Source of the DNA: Flavobacteriaceae bacterium | GTDB lineage: Bacteria; Bacteroidota; Bacteroidia; Flavobacteriales; Flavobacteriaceae | Length of the DNA: 64,000 nucleotides | Assembly: GCA_018646605.1 (NCBI GenBank) | Contig: JABGUL010000002.1 | Coordinates: forward strand, 1-64,000 | Reading direction: 5' to 3' | Part shown: piece by piece, positions 52,297-61,454 of the stretch | How positions within the stretch are numbered: position 1 is the stretch's first letter | Layout of the letters: each line of letters opens with the position of its first letter | Program-made: the position numbers and the translations under genes | The notes under the pieces: model-generated | The model's database searches: none | What the model was told of the DNA's origin: nothing | Seen by the model: only the letters and a program-made list of their open reading frames with translations

Positions 52297-53178
52297 ATGA
52301 ATATAGCGATCTATAGCGCATTTTTTTCTCCAGAAACACTGACCTACATCAAAACGGTCATTGAATATCTGGAAACGCATCATCATACTATCGTATTGGT
52401 TGATCGGCTTAAGAAGCACCTTGGTGAAGATCAAGAACGTTATTCCTATTTTGATGACAATGAAATCCTTAAATCCAATATTGATTTTCTCTTTTCTATT
52501 GGAGGGGATGGTACCCTTTTGAGATCAGTTACTGTTGTTCGAAATTCTGAAATTCCCATTTTTGGGATTAATACAGGGCGCATGGGGTTTCTAACTTCCT
52601 TACATCGTGATGTTTTAGCTGAAGGATTGGATTTATTTTTTAATGGGAAATACACCTTCATTGATCGCTCTTTACTTGAAGTAAGCACAAAAATTCCTGT
52701 AAGTGCTCTAGAAGAAATTGGTTTTGCACTCAATGAAGTTAGTATTAATAGAAAAAACACTACCTCAATGCTTAGTATTGATGCAGAATTAGACGGAAAA
52801 CATCTCACCACATACTGGTCTGATGGACTAATTGTATCTACCCCAACTGGATCCACAGGATATTCCTTAAGTAGTGGAGGGCCAATAGTTTCCCCTAATT
52901 CTTCTTGTTGGATTTTGAATCCTATAGCACCACACAATATTAATATGCGTCCACTGATAATACCGGATTCTACTGAAATTAAAATTACTGTCAACGGACG
53001 AGATAAAACCCATTTACTGTCATTAGACTCAAGGATTTTAACCCTTGAAAATGGAAATGATATTTATTTAAAAAAAGCCCCTTTTTCAATTCAAACTGTT
53101 CAACTTGAAGGAGCCTTCTTTTTTGATACGCTTCGTGAAAAACTTTTTTGGGGACAAGACTCACGAAATACACAATAA
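52297..53178 (+). CDS. nadK: NAD kinase
   Basis: A 293-residue NAD kinase that makes NADP. The conserved G-G-D-G-T (SIGGDGTLLRS), NTGRMGFLTSL and TPTGSTGYSLSSGGPI motifs are all present, as is the NE motif in FALNEVSINR. The ATG at 52297 is chosen because it gives the standard N-terminus and lies just after a -7 element; an upstream frame exists but adds 25 unrelated residues. It starts the nadK, DUF6089, uppS, bamA series. Confidence 0.97.
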   Translation: MNIAIYSAFFSPETLTYIKTVIEYLETHHHTIVLVDRLKKHLGEDQERYSYFDDNEILKSNIDFLFSIGGDGTLLRSVTVVRNSEIPIFGINTGRMGFLTSLHRDVLAEGLDLFFNGKYTFIDRSLLEVSTKIPVSALEEIGFALNEVSINRKNTTSMLSIDAELDGKHLTTYWSDGLIVSTPTGSTGYSLSSGGPIVSPNSSCWILNPIAPHNINMRPLIIPDSTEIKITVNGRDKTHLLSLDSRILTLENGNDIYLKKAPFSIQTVQLEGAFFFDTLREKLFWGQDSRNTQ

Positions 53179-53231
53179 AAAAGTGGTTTTGATGTTTATA
53201 TAGTGCAAGTAACCCTTGTCTTAAAACATTG

Positions 53232-53954
53232 ATGATTAAGCTCAAAATACTAAAACTTGTCTTTACCATTTTTATCTATTTTTCCATGGTAAATATGACC
53301 GCTCAATTTCATGAGATAGGAGCTTTTGTTGGGTTTAGTAATTACGTTGGTGATGTTGGAACAGACAGGTATGTAAATCCAAATTCACCCGCTTTTGGAT
53401 TAGTTTATAAATGGAATGCCACAGACAGATACTCACTTCGTGCTGGTTTTTCATTTACAAATTTAGTAGAAAACGAATTTCAAAATAGTGACATAAATCG
53501 CTTCTCCAGATCCTATAAAATGGATAACAGTATTCAAGAAGCAATGATGGGCATTGAAATTAATTTTTTTGAATTTAATCTTCACGATGAAACATTAAAT
53601 TTTACACCTTATATTTTTTATGGAATTAGTTATTTTAGATACAATCAATTTTATCTTACACCAAATGGACCCTATGACCCGCCTACCTATAATAATTACG
53701 GTACAGACGAAAAAATAGCATTTCCGCTTTTACTTGGTTTCAAAATAAATCCAAACCCCCTTTTTGTGATTGGCTTTGAAATGGGAGCGCGATATACATT
53801 AACAGATAATCTAGATGGAAGTAATCCTGAGAATGAATTTGCAGATGTTGAAGAATATAAATTTGGAAATATCATGAATAATGATTGGTATATTTTTACG
53901 GGTTTGACAATTTCATTTACCTTTGGCGATCTTCCATGTTATTGTAAAGAATAA
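53232..53954 (+). CDS. DUF6089 outer-membrane beta-barrel protein
   Basis: A 240-residue exported protein with a signal peptide (ending NMTAQ) and a beta-rich sequence (IGAFVGFSNYVGDVG...LRAGFSF...GARYTLTDNL) consistent with an eight-stranded outer-membrane barrel. Location between nadK and uppS is the usual place for DUF6089 proteins in Flavobacteriia. Function is unknown, but the neighbourhood suggests a link to envelope assembly. The ATG at 53232 is preferred over the TTG just before it. uppS starts at the base after its stop. Confidence 0.85.
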   Translation: MIKLKILKLVFTIFIYFSMVNMTAQFHEIGAFVGFSNYVGDVGTDRYVNPNSPAFGLVYKWNATDRYSLRAGFSFTNLVENEFQNSDINRFSRSYKMDNSIQEAMMGIEINFFEFNLHDETLNFTPYIFYGISYFRYNQFYLTPNGPYDPPTYNNYGTDEKIAFPLLLGFKINPNPLFVIGFEMGARYTLTDNLDGSNPENEFADVEEYKFGNIMNNDWYIFTGLTISFTFGDLPCYCKE

Positions 53955-54674
53955 ATGAAAAAATTACCGGAACATGTCGCTATCATAATGGACGGAAATG
54001 GACGTTGGGCTAACCAACGTGGTAAACAGCGTGGTATGGGCCACAAAAAAGGGGCTTCAGCGGTTAGAGAAATCATTGAAGAAGCTGCGGATAATGGAAT
54101 CAAATACCTTACTTTATTTACCTTTTCAACTGAAAACTGGAGCCGTCCAGAAGATGAAGTTGGAATTTTGATGCGCCTTCTTCTTAGTTCACTCAAAAAA
54201 GAGTTTAACCGTTTAAATAATAATAACATCAAATTAAAATCCATAGGTGACCTTGAGGGACTTCCCCACTTGGTTCGTGAGGAACTTAACTATGTGGTTG
54301 AAAAAACAAAAGACAACACAGGCCTAACACTTACTTTAGCACTAAATTATGGTGCAAAGGAGGAACTTACCAATGCTATGAGAACCATCGCTAATAAAGT
54401 TAAAAATAGTATAATTTCACCTGAAAAAGTTGACCAGTCCATGATTAATGAGCATCTTTACTCCCATTATTTACCTGCTGTAGATTTGTTAATTAGAACA
54501 AGTGGAGAAGAGCGAATAAGTAATTTTTTATTATGGCATATTGCCTATGCTGAATTATACTTTACTACAACATTATGGCCAGATTTTTCAAAAGAAGATC
54601 TAAAAAAAGCATTAATAAACTACGGTAAAAGAGAACGACGATTTGGAAAAACGAGCGAACAACTCACAACATAA
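53955..54674 (+). CDS. uppS: Undecaprenyl diphosphate synthase
   Basis: A 239-residue cis-prenyltransferase making the lipid carrier for peptidoglycan and other cell-wall polymers. The catalytic motif is HVAIIMDGNGRWANQRG (Asp13). LFTFSTENWSRP and RTSGEERISNFLLWHIAYAE complete the family signature. Length is standard. bamA follows after one base. Confidence 0.97.
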   Translation: MKKLPEHVAIIMDGNGRWANQRGKQRGMGHKKGASAVREIIEEAADNGIKYLTLFTFSTENWSRPEDEVGILMRLLLSSLKKEFNRLNNNNIKLKSIGDLEGLPHLVREELNYVVEKTKDNTGLTLTLALNYGAKEELTNAMRTIANKVKNSIISPEKVDQSMINEHLYSHYLPAVDLLIRTSGEERISNFLLWHIAYAELYFTTTLWPDFSKEDLKKALINYGKRERRFGKTSEQLTT

Positions 54675-54675
54675 A

Positions 54676-57207
54676 ATGAGATACAAATTTTTATTTGTAG
54701 GGTTATTCCTCTTCTTGGGAGGGTATGTACAAGCACAGACAGACGACTTCAAGAAGGGAAGAACGTATGTCATTGACTCTATCCTTGTTTCGGGACTTCA
54801 AACCTTCAATGCCCAAACGGTAATTTCTTACAGCGGCTTGAGAAAAGGACAAAAAATAGCACTGCCCGGAGAGGATGTGAGTAGTGTTATCAATAAACTT
54901 TGGGGATTAGAATTATTTAGTGACATCAATTTCTATGTTACCAAAGTAGAGGGAAATAACATTTCAATTGAGTTAGAAATTGAAGAACTCCCCACCCTGT
55001 CTGATGTAAAAATAAAGGGGATTAAAAAAGGGCGTATAGAATCAATTATATCTGACACAGAATTAACAGTGGGTAAGAAACTTTCTGAAAGCTTTCTAAC
55101 AAATACTCAAAATTATATTCAAAACAAATATAAAAAAGAGGGGTTCTTAAATACTAAGGTGGTTCTTAACACCATAAAAGACACACTTGAAGGGAATGCT
55201 TACAAAATGGTTGTCAACATTGATAAAGGTCCTAGAGTTAAAATTCAAGAAATTAACTTTGATGGAAATGAAGTTTTTTCAACCAAAAAACTACAATCAA
55301 AATTCAAAAACACAAAACACAAAAAGTCAGTGCGTTTTTGGAAAAAATCTAAATTCATTAAAAATGATTTCAAAGAAGATCTAACCAAGCTAATTGATTT
55401 TTACAAAGAGGAAGGATATCGTGATGCGCGAGTAATATCTGATACATTAATCCCAAATGAGTCAAACTCAAACACTATTGACTTAAATCTAGAAATAGAG
55501 GAAGGAAATAAGTATTATTTTGGTGATATTAAATTTATTGGAAATACTATCTATTCCAATAGAATCCTCCAACAAATCCTTGGTTTAAAAAAAGGAGATG
55601 TTTACAATGGTATTTTATTAAAGAAACGTATTGCTGATAATTCTAAACCGGATGGTAATGATATTACAAACTTATACCAAAACAGCGGTTATTTATTTTC
55701 TAACATTAATGCAGTTGAAGTAAGTGCCATTAATGATACCATTAATTTTGAGATTAGAATTACAGAAGGAAAATTGGCTAATTTCAACAAAATTGTAGTT
55801 GAGGGAAACACAAAAACTAACGATCATGTCATCTATCGTGAAATGAGAGCTAAGCCTGGGGACCTTTACAGCAAAGATAAATTAGTCAGAACAGTTAGAG
55901 AGCTTGGACAACTAGGCTTTTTTGACGCAGAGCAGATCAACCCGCAAATGGAAAATGTAGATCAAAATGCCGGAACAATTGATGTCCGATTTGATTTAGT
56001 AGAATCAGGAGCTAGTCAGATAGAATTACAAGGTGGATATGGTCAGGGTGGATTTATTGGAACCCTTGGACTCTCGTTCAATAACTTTTCCATGCGAAAT
56101 ATTTTTGACAAAAAAGCATATAAACCATTACCCATGGGAGATGGTCAAAACCTAGCCCTAAGACTCCAAGCAAGTCAATTTTACAGCACCTATAGTTTTA
56201 GTTTTGCTGAACCATGGTTGGGCGGACAACAGCCCGTCCAATTTTCAACTTCTCTTCAGCATACCATCCAATATCGTTATGATTATTTTACAGGTTTAGC
56301 AGATAAAAGTCAGTCATTCCAAATTAGCGGTATAACTTTAGGTTTAGCAAAACGTTTGCGTGTTCCCGATGACTTCTTCCAATTATCTCAAGCCGTTTCC
56401 TTTCAATATTATAACCTAAAAAATTATTATACTGGCCTTTTTACTTTCGGAGATGGAGAAGCAAATAATCTTGCATATACGGTGAGTTTGTCTAGAGACA
56501 ATACTAGGATTAACCCTATTTTCCCAACAGGAGGTTCTTCATTTAATATAACTGGAAAATTCACTCCTCCCTATTCACTTTTCACCGGAACAGACTATTC
56601 AAATTTAGGTGATCTTCCGGAATTTCAGGATGCCAATGGAAATCCTTTAATAGCAAAAATTGATCAAGAAAAGTTCAAATGGTTGGAATTCTATAAGATA
56701 AAATTTAACGGTACCTGGTATACACCAATTTATGAAAAATTAATCTTAAAAACTCAAGCTGACTTTGGATTCATAGGTGCTTACAACCAAAGCAGAGGAA
56801 ATATTCCTTTTGAGAGATTCTTTTTAGGAGGAGATGGAATGGTTAGTTATGCATTAGACGGAAGAGAAACTATTGCACTGAGAGGGTATCCTAATCAATC
56901 GTTGTCCGGAAATGATGGATCTGTGATTTACAATAAGTTTTCTATCGAATTACGCTATCCTATTACCTTAAAACCAAGTGCCTCGATTTATGCATTAAGC
57001 TTTCTAGAAGCGGGTAATGGATATGATAGCTTTAGAAATTTTGACCCCTTTAATTCAAAACGTTCTGCAGGAGCAGGTATTCGAATATTTATGCCTGCAT
57101 TTGGATTACTAGGAATAGATTTTGGCTATGGATTTGATAATTCAAACCCAAATTTAACAACTCCAAATGGCTGGGAAACGCATTTCATCATTGGCCAGAG
57201 ATTTTAA
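54676..57207 (+). CDS. bamA: Outer-membrane protein assembly factor BamA
   Basis: An 843-residue Omp85 protein that inserts beta-barrels into the outer membrane. It has a signal peptide (ending YVQAQ), a string of POTRA repeats (about 25-430, each with a GL/GN..T/V pattern) and a C-terminal barrel (about 450-843) ending in an aromatic residue (GQRF). The conserved lid-lock-like GGD segment appears as FFLGGDGMVSYALDGRE, and GLRGYPNQ-like text (ALRGYPNQS) follows. ATG 54676 gives the signal peptide at the N-terminus; an earlier start would overlap uppS. It is followed by two OmpH genes, as usual. Confidence 0.96.
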   Translation: MRYKFLFVGLFLFLGGYVQAQTDDFKKGRTYVIDSILVSGLQTFNAQTVISYSGLRKGQKIALPGEDVSSVINKLWGLELFSDINFYVTKVEGNNISIELEIEELPTLSDVKIKGIKKGRIESIISDTELTVGKKLSESFLTNTQNYIQNKYKKEGFLNTKVVLNTIKDTLEGNAYKMVVNIDKGPRVKIQEINFDGNEVFSTKKLQSKFKNTKHKKSVRFWKKSKFIKNDFKEDLTKLIDFYKEEGYRDARVISDTLIPNESNSNTIDLNLEIEEGNKYYFGDIKFIGNTIYSNRILQQILGLKKGDVYNGILLKKRIADNSKPDGNDITNLYQNSGYLFSNINAVEVSAINDTINFEIRITEGKLANFNKIVVEGNTKTNDHVIYREMRAKPGDLYSKDKLVRTVRELGQLGFFDAEQINPQMENVDQNAGTIDVRFDLVESGASQIELQGGYGQGGFIGTLGLSFNNFSMRNIFDKKAYKPLPMGDGQNLALRLQASQFYSTYSFSFAEPWLGGQQPVQFSTSLQHTIQYRYDYFTGLADKSQSFQISGITLGLAKRLRVPDDFFQLSQAVSFQYYNLKNYYTGLFTFGDGEANNLAYTVSLSRDNTRINPIFPTGGSSFNITGKFTPPYSLFTGTDYSNLGDLPEFQDANGNPLIAKIDQEKFKWLEFYKIKFNGTWYTPIYEKLILKTQADFGFIGAYNQSRGNIPFERFFLGGDGMVSYALDGRETIALRGYPNQSLSGNDGSVIYNKFSIELRYPITLKPSASIYALSFLEAGNGYDSFRNFDPFNSKRSAGAGIRIFMPAFGLLGIDFGYGFDNSNPNLTTPNGWETHFIIGQRF

Positions 57208-57273
57208 CAAATTATAAAGACTGTAATTTTCATTTACTCAAAATAAGTTAGATAACTTTACGTTATAATAACT

Positions 57274-57870
57274 ATGAGAATTAACCTACATAAAACGCTA
57301 TTGATTAATATCATTCTTTTAATGAGTGTTCATGCTCACGCTCAAAGAGGAACTAGAGTAGGTTATATTGACATGAATGTTATATTGGAGAGTATTGATG
57401 AATATCAAGAAGCAAGTCAATTATTAGATAAAAATGTAGCCAATTGGAAAAAAGAAATTGAACTTAAAAAAATTCAATTAAAACAATTTCAGGATCAGTT
57501 AAATACAGAGCGAATTCTACTTACGCCAGAGTTAATTAATGATCGAGATCTGGAAATTAATGATTTTGCATCTGAAATCGTAAACCTTCAAGAAAAACGC
57601 TTTGGACCAAGAGGAGATATGATCATCCAAAGGTCAAAATTAATACAACCCGTTCAGGATCAGGTAATGAGTGTTGTAAAATTGATTGCAGAAGAAAAAA
57701 AATATGATTTTATTTTTGATCGATCTTCCAATGTAACTATGTTATATTCCGCAAAAAATTACGATATTAGCGACCTGGTTATAAAAAGAATAAATAGACA
57801 ACAACGAATTCAAAATAAAAAGGATCAACTAGAGGTATTAAAATCCAAAACAAGTACCTCCAACAATTAA
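57274..57870 (+). CDS. OmpH/Skp family periplasmic chaperone (first copy)
   Basis: A 198-residue OmpH-type protein. It has a signal peptide (ending HAHAQ), a conserved VGYIDMNVILESI start, then a long coiled-coil (about 45-125) and a short folded C-terminal part (KKYDFIFDRSSNVTMLY). Family members bind unfolded outer-membrane proteins in the periplasm. It lies 66 bases after bamA and 17 before a second OmpH gene. It is longer than the second copy mainly through a charged C-terminal tail. Confidence 0.93.
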   Translation: MRINLHKTLLINIILLMSVHAHAQRGTRVGYIDMNVILESIDEYQEASQLLDKNVANWKKEIELKKIQLKQFQDQLNTERILLTPELINDRDLEINDFASEIVNLQEKRFGPRGDMIIQRSKLIQPVQDQVMSVVKLIAEEKKYDFIFDRSSNVTMLYSAKNYDISDLVIKRINRQQRIQNKKDQLEVLKSKTSTSNN

Positions 57871-57887
57871 ATTTTACTTATCACTTT

Positions 57888-58394
57888 ATGAAACATTTAT
57901 CCACACTTATTGTTAGCTTGTTATTATTAGTTGCACCATTAAACATAATGGCCCAATCTAAAGTAGCACACATAAATACTCAGGAATTAATCAGTGAAAT
58001 GCCTGAAGTTATAGCCGCTCAAAATGAGCTTAAAAAACTTGAAGATCAGTATGCAAACGAAATGGAAACTTCTGTAAAAGAATTCCAAACCAAAGCACAA
58101 AGCTACCAAGGTGATGCACAAAACCAAACTGAATTAATTAATCAGCAACGTCAAATCGAATTACAAGAAATGCAACAACGTATTCAGGAATTCAGAGAAA
58201 CAGCTTCTCAAGAACTACAAAAGCGTTCTGCTGAAATGATGCGACCATTATATGAAAAAGCAAGGGTTGCAATCGAAAAAGTAGCGGGAGCTCAAGGATA
58301 TGATTATGTATTAGATTCAAGTCCTGGTGGAAGTGTTATTACTGCTTCAGGAAAAGATTTAATGACTGACGTTAAGACTGAATTAGGGTTTTAA
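57888..58394 (+). CDS. OmpH/Skp family periplasmic chaperone (second copy)
   Basis: A 168-residue OmpH protein with signal peptide (ending NIMAQ), the start S-K-V-A-H-I-N-T-Q-E-L-I, a glutamine-rich coiled-coil (about 45-125) and a conserved end (GYDYVLDSSPGGSVI). Tandem, diverged OmpH genes after bamA are the norm in Flavobacteriia; the two copies may share clients or form mixed trimers. A clear terminator follows. Confidence 0.94.
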   Translation: MKHLSTLIVSLLLLVAPLNIMAQSKVAHINTQELISEMPEVIAAQNELKKLEDQYANEMETSVKEFQTKAQSYQGDAQNQTELINQQRQIELQEMQQRIQEFRETASQELQKRSAEMMRPLYEKARVAIEKVAGAQGYDYVLDSSPGGSVITASGKDLMTDVKTELGF

Positions 58395-58415
58395 TACTAT
58401 CACATTATACAATTT

Positions 58416-58443
58416 AAAAGCTAGCCTAAGGCTGGCTTTTTTT
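58416..58443 (+). terminator. Terminator of the nadK-bamA-ompH series
   Basis: AAAAGCTAGCC pairs with GGCTGGCTTTT (11 bp with one G-U) around a TAA loop, followed by more T. It starts 22 bases after the second ompH stop. Confidence 0.88.
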
Positions 58444-58449
58444 ATGGAG

Positions 58450-58959
58450 TCATTTAAACCATGAGGCGTATTTCAAATAATTTTGAGCGATACGTTCAAT
58501 TTCATTTTCTTGAAGATTCAAATCTATATCTTTAATTTTCTTTGCGGGTATTCCGGCATAAATTGAACCGGGGGGTATAATTGTATTTTGGGTTACTACT
58601 GCTCCAGCAGCAATAATACTATTACTCCCTACAACACAATGATCCATTATGATACTCCCCATGCCCACTAAAACATTATTTTTTATAGTACAGCCATGAA
58701 CAATAGCATTGTGGCCTATAGAAACTTTATTTCCGATCAAAGTAGAAGCTGTTTTATAAGTGGCATGAATGACTACTCCATCTTGAATATTAACTTGATT
58801 GCCAATTCTAATTGAATTAACGTCCCCACGAATCACTGCTTGATACCAAACAGAACATTCATCTCCCATAACAAGATCTCCTATTAAGGTTGCATTTTCC
58901 GCAATAAAACATCTTTCTCCGTAGGAAGGAGTGAAACCGCGAACTGTCTTTATCAACAT
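58450..58959 (-). CDS. Gamma carbonic anhydrase-like hexapeptide protein
   Basis: A 169-residue left-handed beta-helix protein of the YrdA/PaaY branch. The metal ligands His65 (VVIHAT), His83 and His88 (IGHNAIVHGC) are at the family spacing. Hexapeptide repeats such as IIAAGAVV follow, with the typical GIPAKKIKD end. Such proteins bind zinc and some show weak carbonic anhydrase activity; others are thioesterase-like. The exact role here is unknown. It is divergent from the nfu gene with a 99-base gap. Confidence 0.88.
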   Translation of the reverse strand: MLIKTVRGFTPSYGERCFIAENATLIGDLVMGDECSVWYQAVIRGDVNSIRIGNQVNIQDGVVIHATYKTASTLIGNKVSIGHNAIVHGCTIKNNVLVGMGSIIMDHCVVGSNSIIAAGAVVTQNTIIPPGSIYAGIPAKKIKDIDLNLQENEIERIAQNYLKYASWFK

Positions 58960-59040
58960 AAATTATTTTTTACTCCAAAATACAAAAGATTTACCATAAA
59001 TATGTCTTTCGTTTCAGAGGGTAATTCGCTATGCTTTCGC

Positions 59041-59048
59041 TATTTTTG
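59041..59048 (+). promoter_or_regulatory. -7 element for the Nfu gene
   Basis: TATTTTTG matches TAnnTTTG and ends 10 bases before the ATG, implying a leader of only about five bases. No good -33 TTG was found. Confidence 0.4.
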
Positions 59049-59058
59049 AAAAAAAAAG

Positions 59059-59946
59059 ATGAAAATTTTTCGACTTACAACTAAATCTGAAAAAGGAAAT
59101 CGTTGGGCTCATTTCGAAGTGGATCAAGAAATTGGACCCAAAGAAATAGTACATTTCAAAAACATTGATGAAGCCAAAGGTGCACCTTTGATTCAACAAT
59201 TATTTTATTTACCCTTTGTAAAGTCCGTAAGTCTGTCTGAAAAGAAAGTCAGTGTTGAGCGATTTGATATACTGGAATGGGAAGAGGTCATTGATGAGGT
59301 AAAAGAACAACTTCAAACCTATCTCAATGAAGGAGGTGTAGTCATTGAAACGCAACGAAATGATAAAATTCCAGTAAGTGTCTATGCAGAAAGCACTCCT
59401 AATCCTGCCGTAATGAAATTTGTGGCAAACAAACCGCTTGTTTCACATAGTGTAGAATTTAAAAATATTGATGAAGCCAAAAATGCACCTTTAGCACAGA
59501 AATTATTTCACCTCCCTTTTGTAAAGGAAGTGTTTATAGATGCTAACTATGTTTCTATTACTAAATTTGAGGTAACTGAATGGGAGGAGGTTGTCATGGA
59601 AGTTCGTGAGTTTATCCGTGCCTTTATAGAGGAAGGAAATGTAATTCTAACTGAAGCTCCTATCGCTATAGAAATTGATCAAAAAAATCAATCTTCAAAC
59701 CTGACTGCTACAGAAGAACAAATCGTTTCTATCTTAGATGAGTATATTAAGCCAGCAGTTGCTTCAGACGGAGGCAATATTATGTTTGACTCTTATGATG
59801 AAGTGGAAAAAGAAGTACATGTTGTTCTTCAAGGTGCCTGTAGTGGTTGCCCATCCTCTACATTTACACTAAAAAACGGAATAGAAACAATGCTCAAAGA
59901 GATGATGCCAGGTAAAATAGCAACTGTAATTGCTGTAAACGGATAA
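59059..59946 (+). CDS. NifU-like iron-sulfur scaffold with two N-terminal Nfu domains
   Basis: A 295-residue protein. Residues about 1-100 and 105-205 are two copies of the NfuN domain: each carries an F-K-N-I-D-E-A-K-x-A-P-L segment followed by LPFVK, and the second has STPNPAVMKF. The C-terminal NifU domain (about 215-295) carries the cluster-binding C261-x-x-C264 in GACSGCPSST. It likely assembles or delivers Fe-S clusters. The double N-domain is known in Bacteroidota. It converges with tsaB with 2 bases between stops. Confidence 0.93.
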   Translation: MKIFRLTTKSEKGNRWAHFEVDQEIGPKEIVHFKNIDEAKGAPLIQQLFYLPFVKSVSLSEKKVSVERFDILEWEEVIDEVKEQLQTYLNEGGVVIETQRNDKIPVSVYAESTPNPAVMKFVANKPLVSHSVEFKNIDEAKNAPLAQKLFHLPFVKEVFIDANYVSITKFEVTEWEEVVMEVREFIRAFIEEGNVILTEAPIAIEIDQKNQSSNLTATEEQIVSILDEYIKPAVASDGGNIMFDSYDEVEKEVHVVLQGACSGCPSSTFTLKNGIETMLKEMMPGKIATVIAVNG

Positions 59947-59948
59947 TT

Positions 59949-60626
59949 TTATTTTTTTTGGGGTGTCGTTTGAAAATCTTTTAAATAAAAAGGTTCAAAA
60001 TAAGCAAGAGACTCAAATTCTCTCTTCTCAAACTTTTTTAAGGCTAAATCAAGCATATCATCAGATGATGGATAATGTACTTCCTTAGTGAAATGTGCAT
60101 TTATTTTAGGGAGAAGGCTTTCAAATTTGACAGCTCCATCACCGATAATTAAACAAGGATGTTTTCCAACTGAATGTTGAAAAGAAGCATCCGATAAAAC
60201 GAGTGCTGAAGTTTCTTCAACCCAATTTTTATTAGAATCAAAAATAGCTGTATATACTTCCATTCGCCTTGCATCCAACATAGGGATAATATAGGTGTCT
60301 TCTTCTATAATATGAGGTTGCACCATTAACTCTAATGTATTAATAGCTATCAAAGGAAGGTCTAAGGCAAAACAAAGTCCTTTAGCTGCAGCAACTCCAA
60401 TACGAAGACCAGTATATGATCCTGGACCCTTACTAATTGCAATGGCCGCTAATTGAGCCGCTTCAATTCCTCCCTCATCGAGGACTTCTAGTATAAAAAC
60501 ATGCAGTTTTTCACTATGGCTAAAAGACTCAGACAAAAGTTCTTTTTTAGAACATAATTGTCCATTTGAGGCAAGGGATACCGAGCACTTTTTGGTTGTT
60601 GTATCAAGATGTAAAATATAAGCCAT
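59949..60626 (-). CDS. tsaB: tRNA threonylcarbamoyladenosine synthesis protein TsaB
   Basis: A 225-residue ASKHA-fold protein that partners TsaD and TsaE in making t6A on tRNAs. The N-terminal YILHLDTTTKKCSVSL, the SKGPGSYTGLRIGVAAAKGLCFAL loop and IPMLDARRMEVYTAIF are strong family features. Length is standard. It follows the SDR gene by 15 bases. Confidence 0.95.
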   Translation of the reverse strand: MAYILHLDTTTKKCSVSLASNGQLCSKKELLSESFSHSEKLHVFILEVLDEGGIEAAQLAAIAISKGPGSYTGLRIGVAAAKGLCFALDLPLIAINTLELMVQPHIIEEDTYIIPMLDARRMEVYTAIFDSNKNWVEETSALVLSDASFQHSVGKHPCLIIGDGAVKFESLLPKINAHFTKEVHYPSSDDMLDLALKKFEKREFESLAYFEPFYLKDFQTTPQKK

Positions 60627-60641
60627 AAAATTTATTGTAGG

Positions 60642-61436
60642 CTATAAAATGCCTCCAGAACTTCCACCATCTACTTTTAAAACACTACCGTTTGTTGCGA
60701 TAGAAAGTGGACTACAAAGATAAATAATTGGATTTGATACCTCATCAACAGAAGCAAAACGTTCTAATAAAGATTGTGTTCTTTCATCTGAAAAAAAAGT
60801 CTGTTCTACTTCTTTTTGGCTTACTCCCTCAAGTTTTGCTTTGTTTGCTAAAAAATCTTTAGCCCCTTCACTCAATGTGGAGCCCGGTACAATAACATTT
60901 ACGGTAACCTCTGTCCCTTTAGTTAATTGAGCCAAACCTCGTGATAAAGCATGCATTGCGGCTTTTGTAGTGCTGTAAGAAATCATATCAATTGGCACCA
61001 AATAAGCACACTCACTTGAAATAAAAATAATTCTGCCCCAATTTTTATTCAGCATCTTTTGAAGATAATACTGTGAAAGTTTGACTCCACTCATAAAATT
61101 GACCTGGACTTGATCGTTCCACTGCTCAGTAGAGGTTTCAAAAAAGGACTGAGAATCATAAATTCCTACATTGTTAATCAAGACGTCTACTTCAGGAAGT
61201 TTGTTTAATAGGTCTCGAACTTCTTCAGGATTATTAAAATCAGCAACTAATCCAAATACTTTAGCACCATTAACTTGATTTTTCAATTTTTTAACTGCTG
61301 AAGAAACACTCTTAGAAGTACGTCCATTAATATAGACTTCCATTCCTTCTACTAGTAGATTCTTAGCGGTTGCAAATCCTATCCCAGAGGTAGAACCAGA
61401 AATAAATGCGATTTTACCCTTTAACTTTAAATCCAT
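60642..61436 (-). CDS. Short-chain dehydrogenase/reductase
   Basis: A 264-residue classical SDR. The cofactor motif is SGSTSGIGFATAKN (T-G-x3-G-x-G type). N-N-V-G-I-Y, the catalytic Ser in FISSECAY and the Y-S-T-T-K motif (Tyr-x3-Lys) complete the active site. The adenosine-binding Asp-Phe (VADFNNP) with G-R-T in the N-terminal loop suggests NADP preference. The substrate is unknown. It lies 18 bases after the phytanoyl-CoA dioxygenase gene, so the two are probably co-transcribed. Confidence 0.93.
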   Translation of the reverse strand: MDLKLKGKIAFISGSTSGIGFATAKNLLVEGMEVYINGRTSKSVSSAVKKLKNQVNGAKVFGLVADFNNPEEVRDLLNKLPEVDVLINNVGIYDSQSFFETSTEQWNDQVQVNFMSGVKLSQYYLQKMLNKNWGRIIFISSECAYLVPIDMISYSTTKAAMHALSRGLAQLTKGTEVTVNVIVPGSTLSEGAKDFLANKAKLEGVSQKEVEQTFFSDERTQSLLERFASVDEVSNPIIYLCSPLSIATNGSVLKVDGGSSGGIL

Positions 61437-61454
61437 TTTTATTTTATAACCTAA

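Noticed and set aside
53232-53954. Alternative TTG start three bases earlier
   Set aside because: An ATG follows immediately and gives the same signal peptide, so the TTG is unnecessary.
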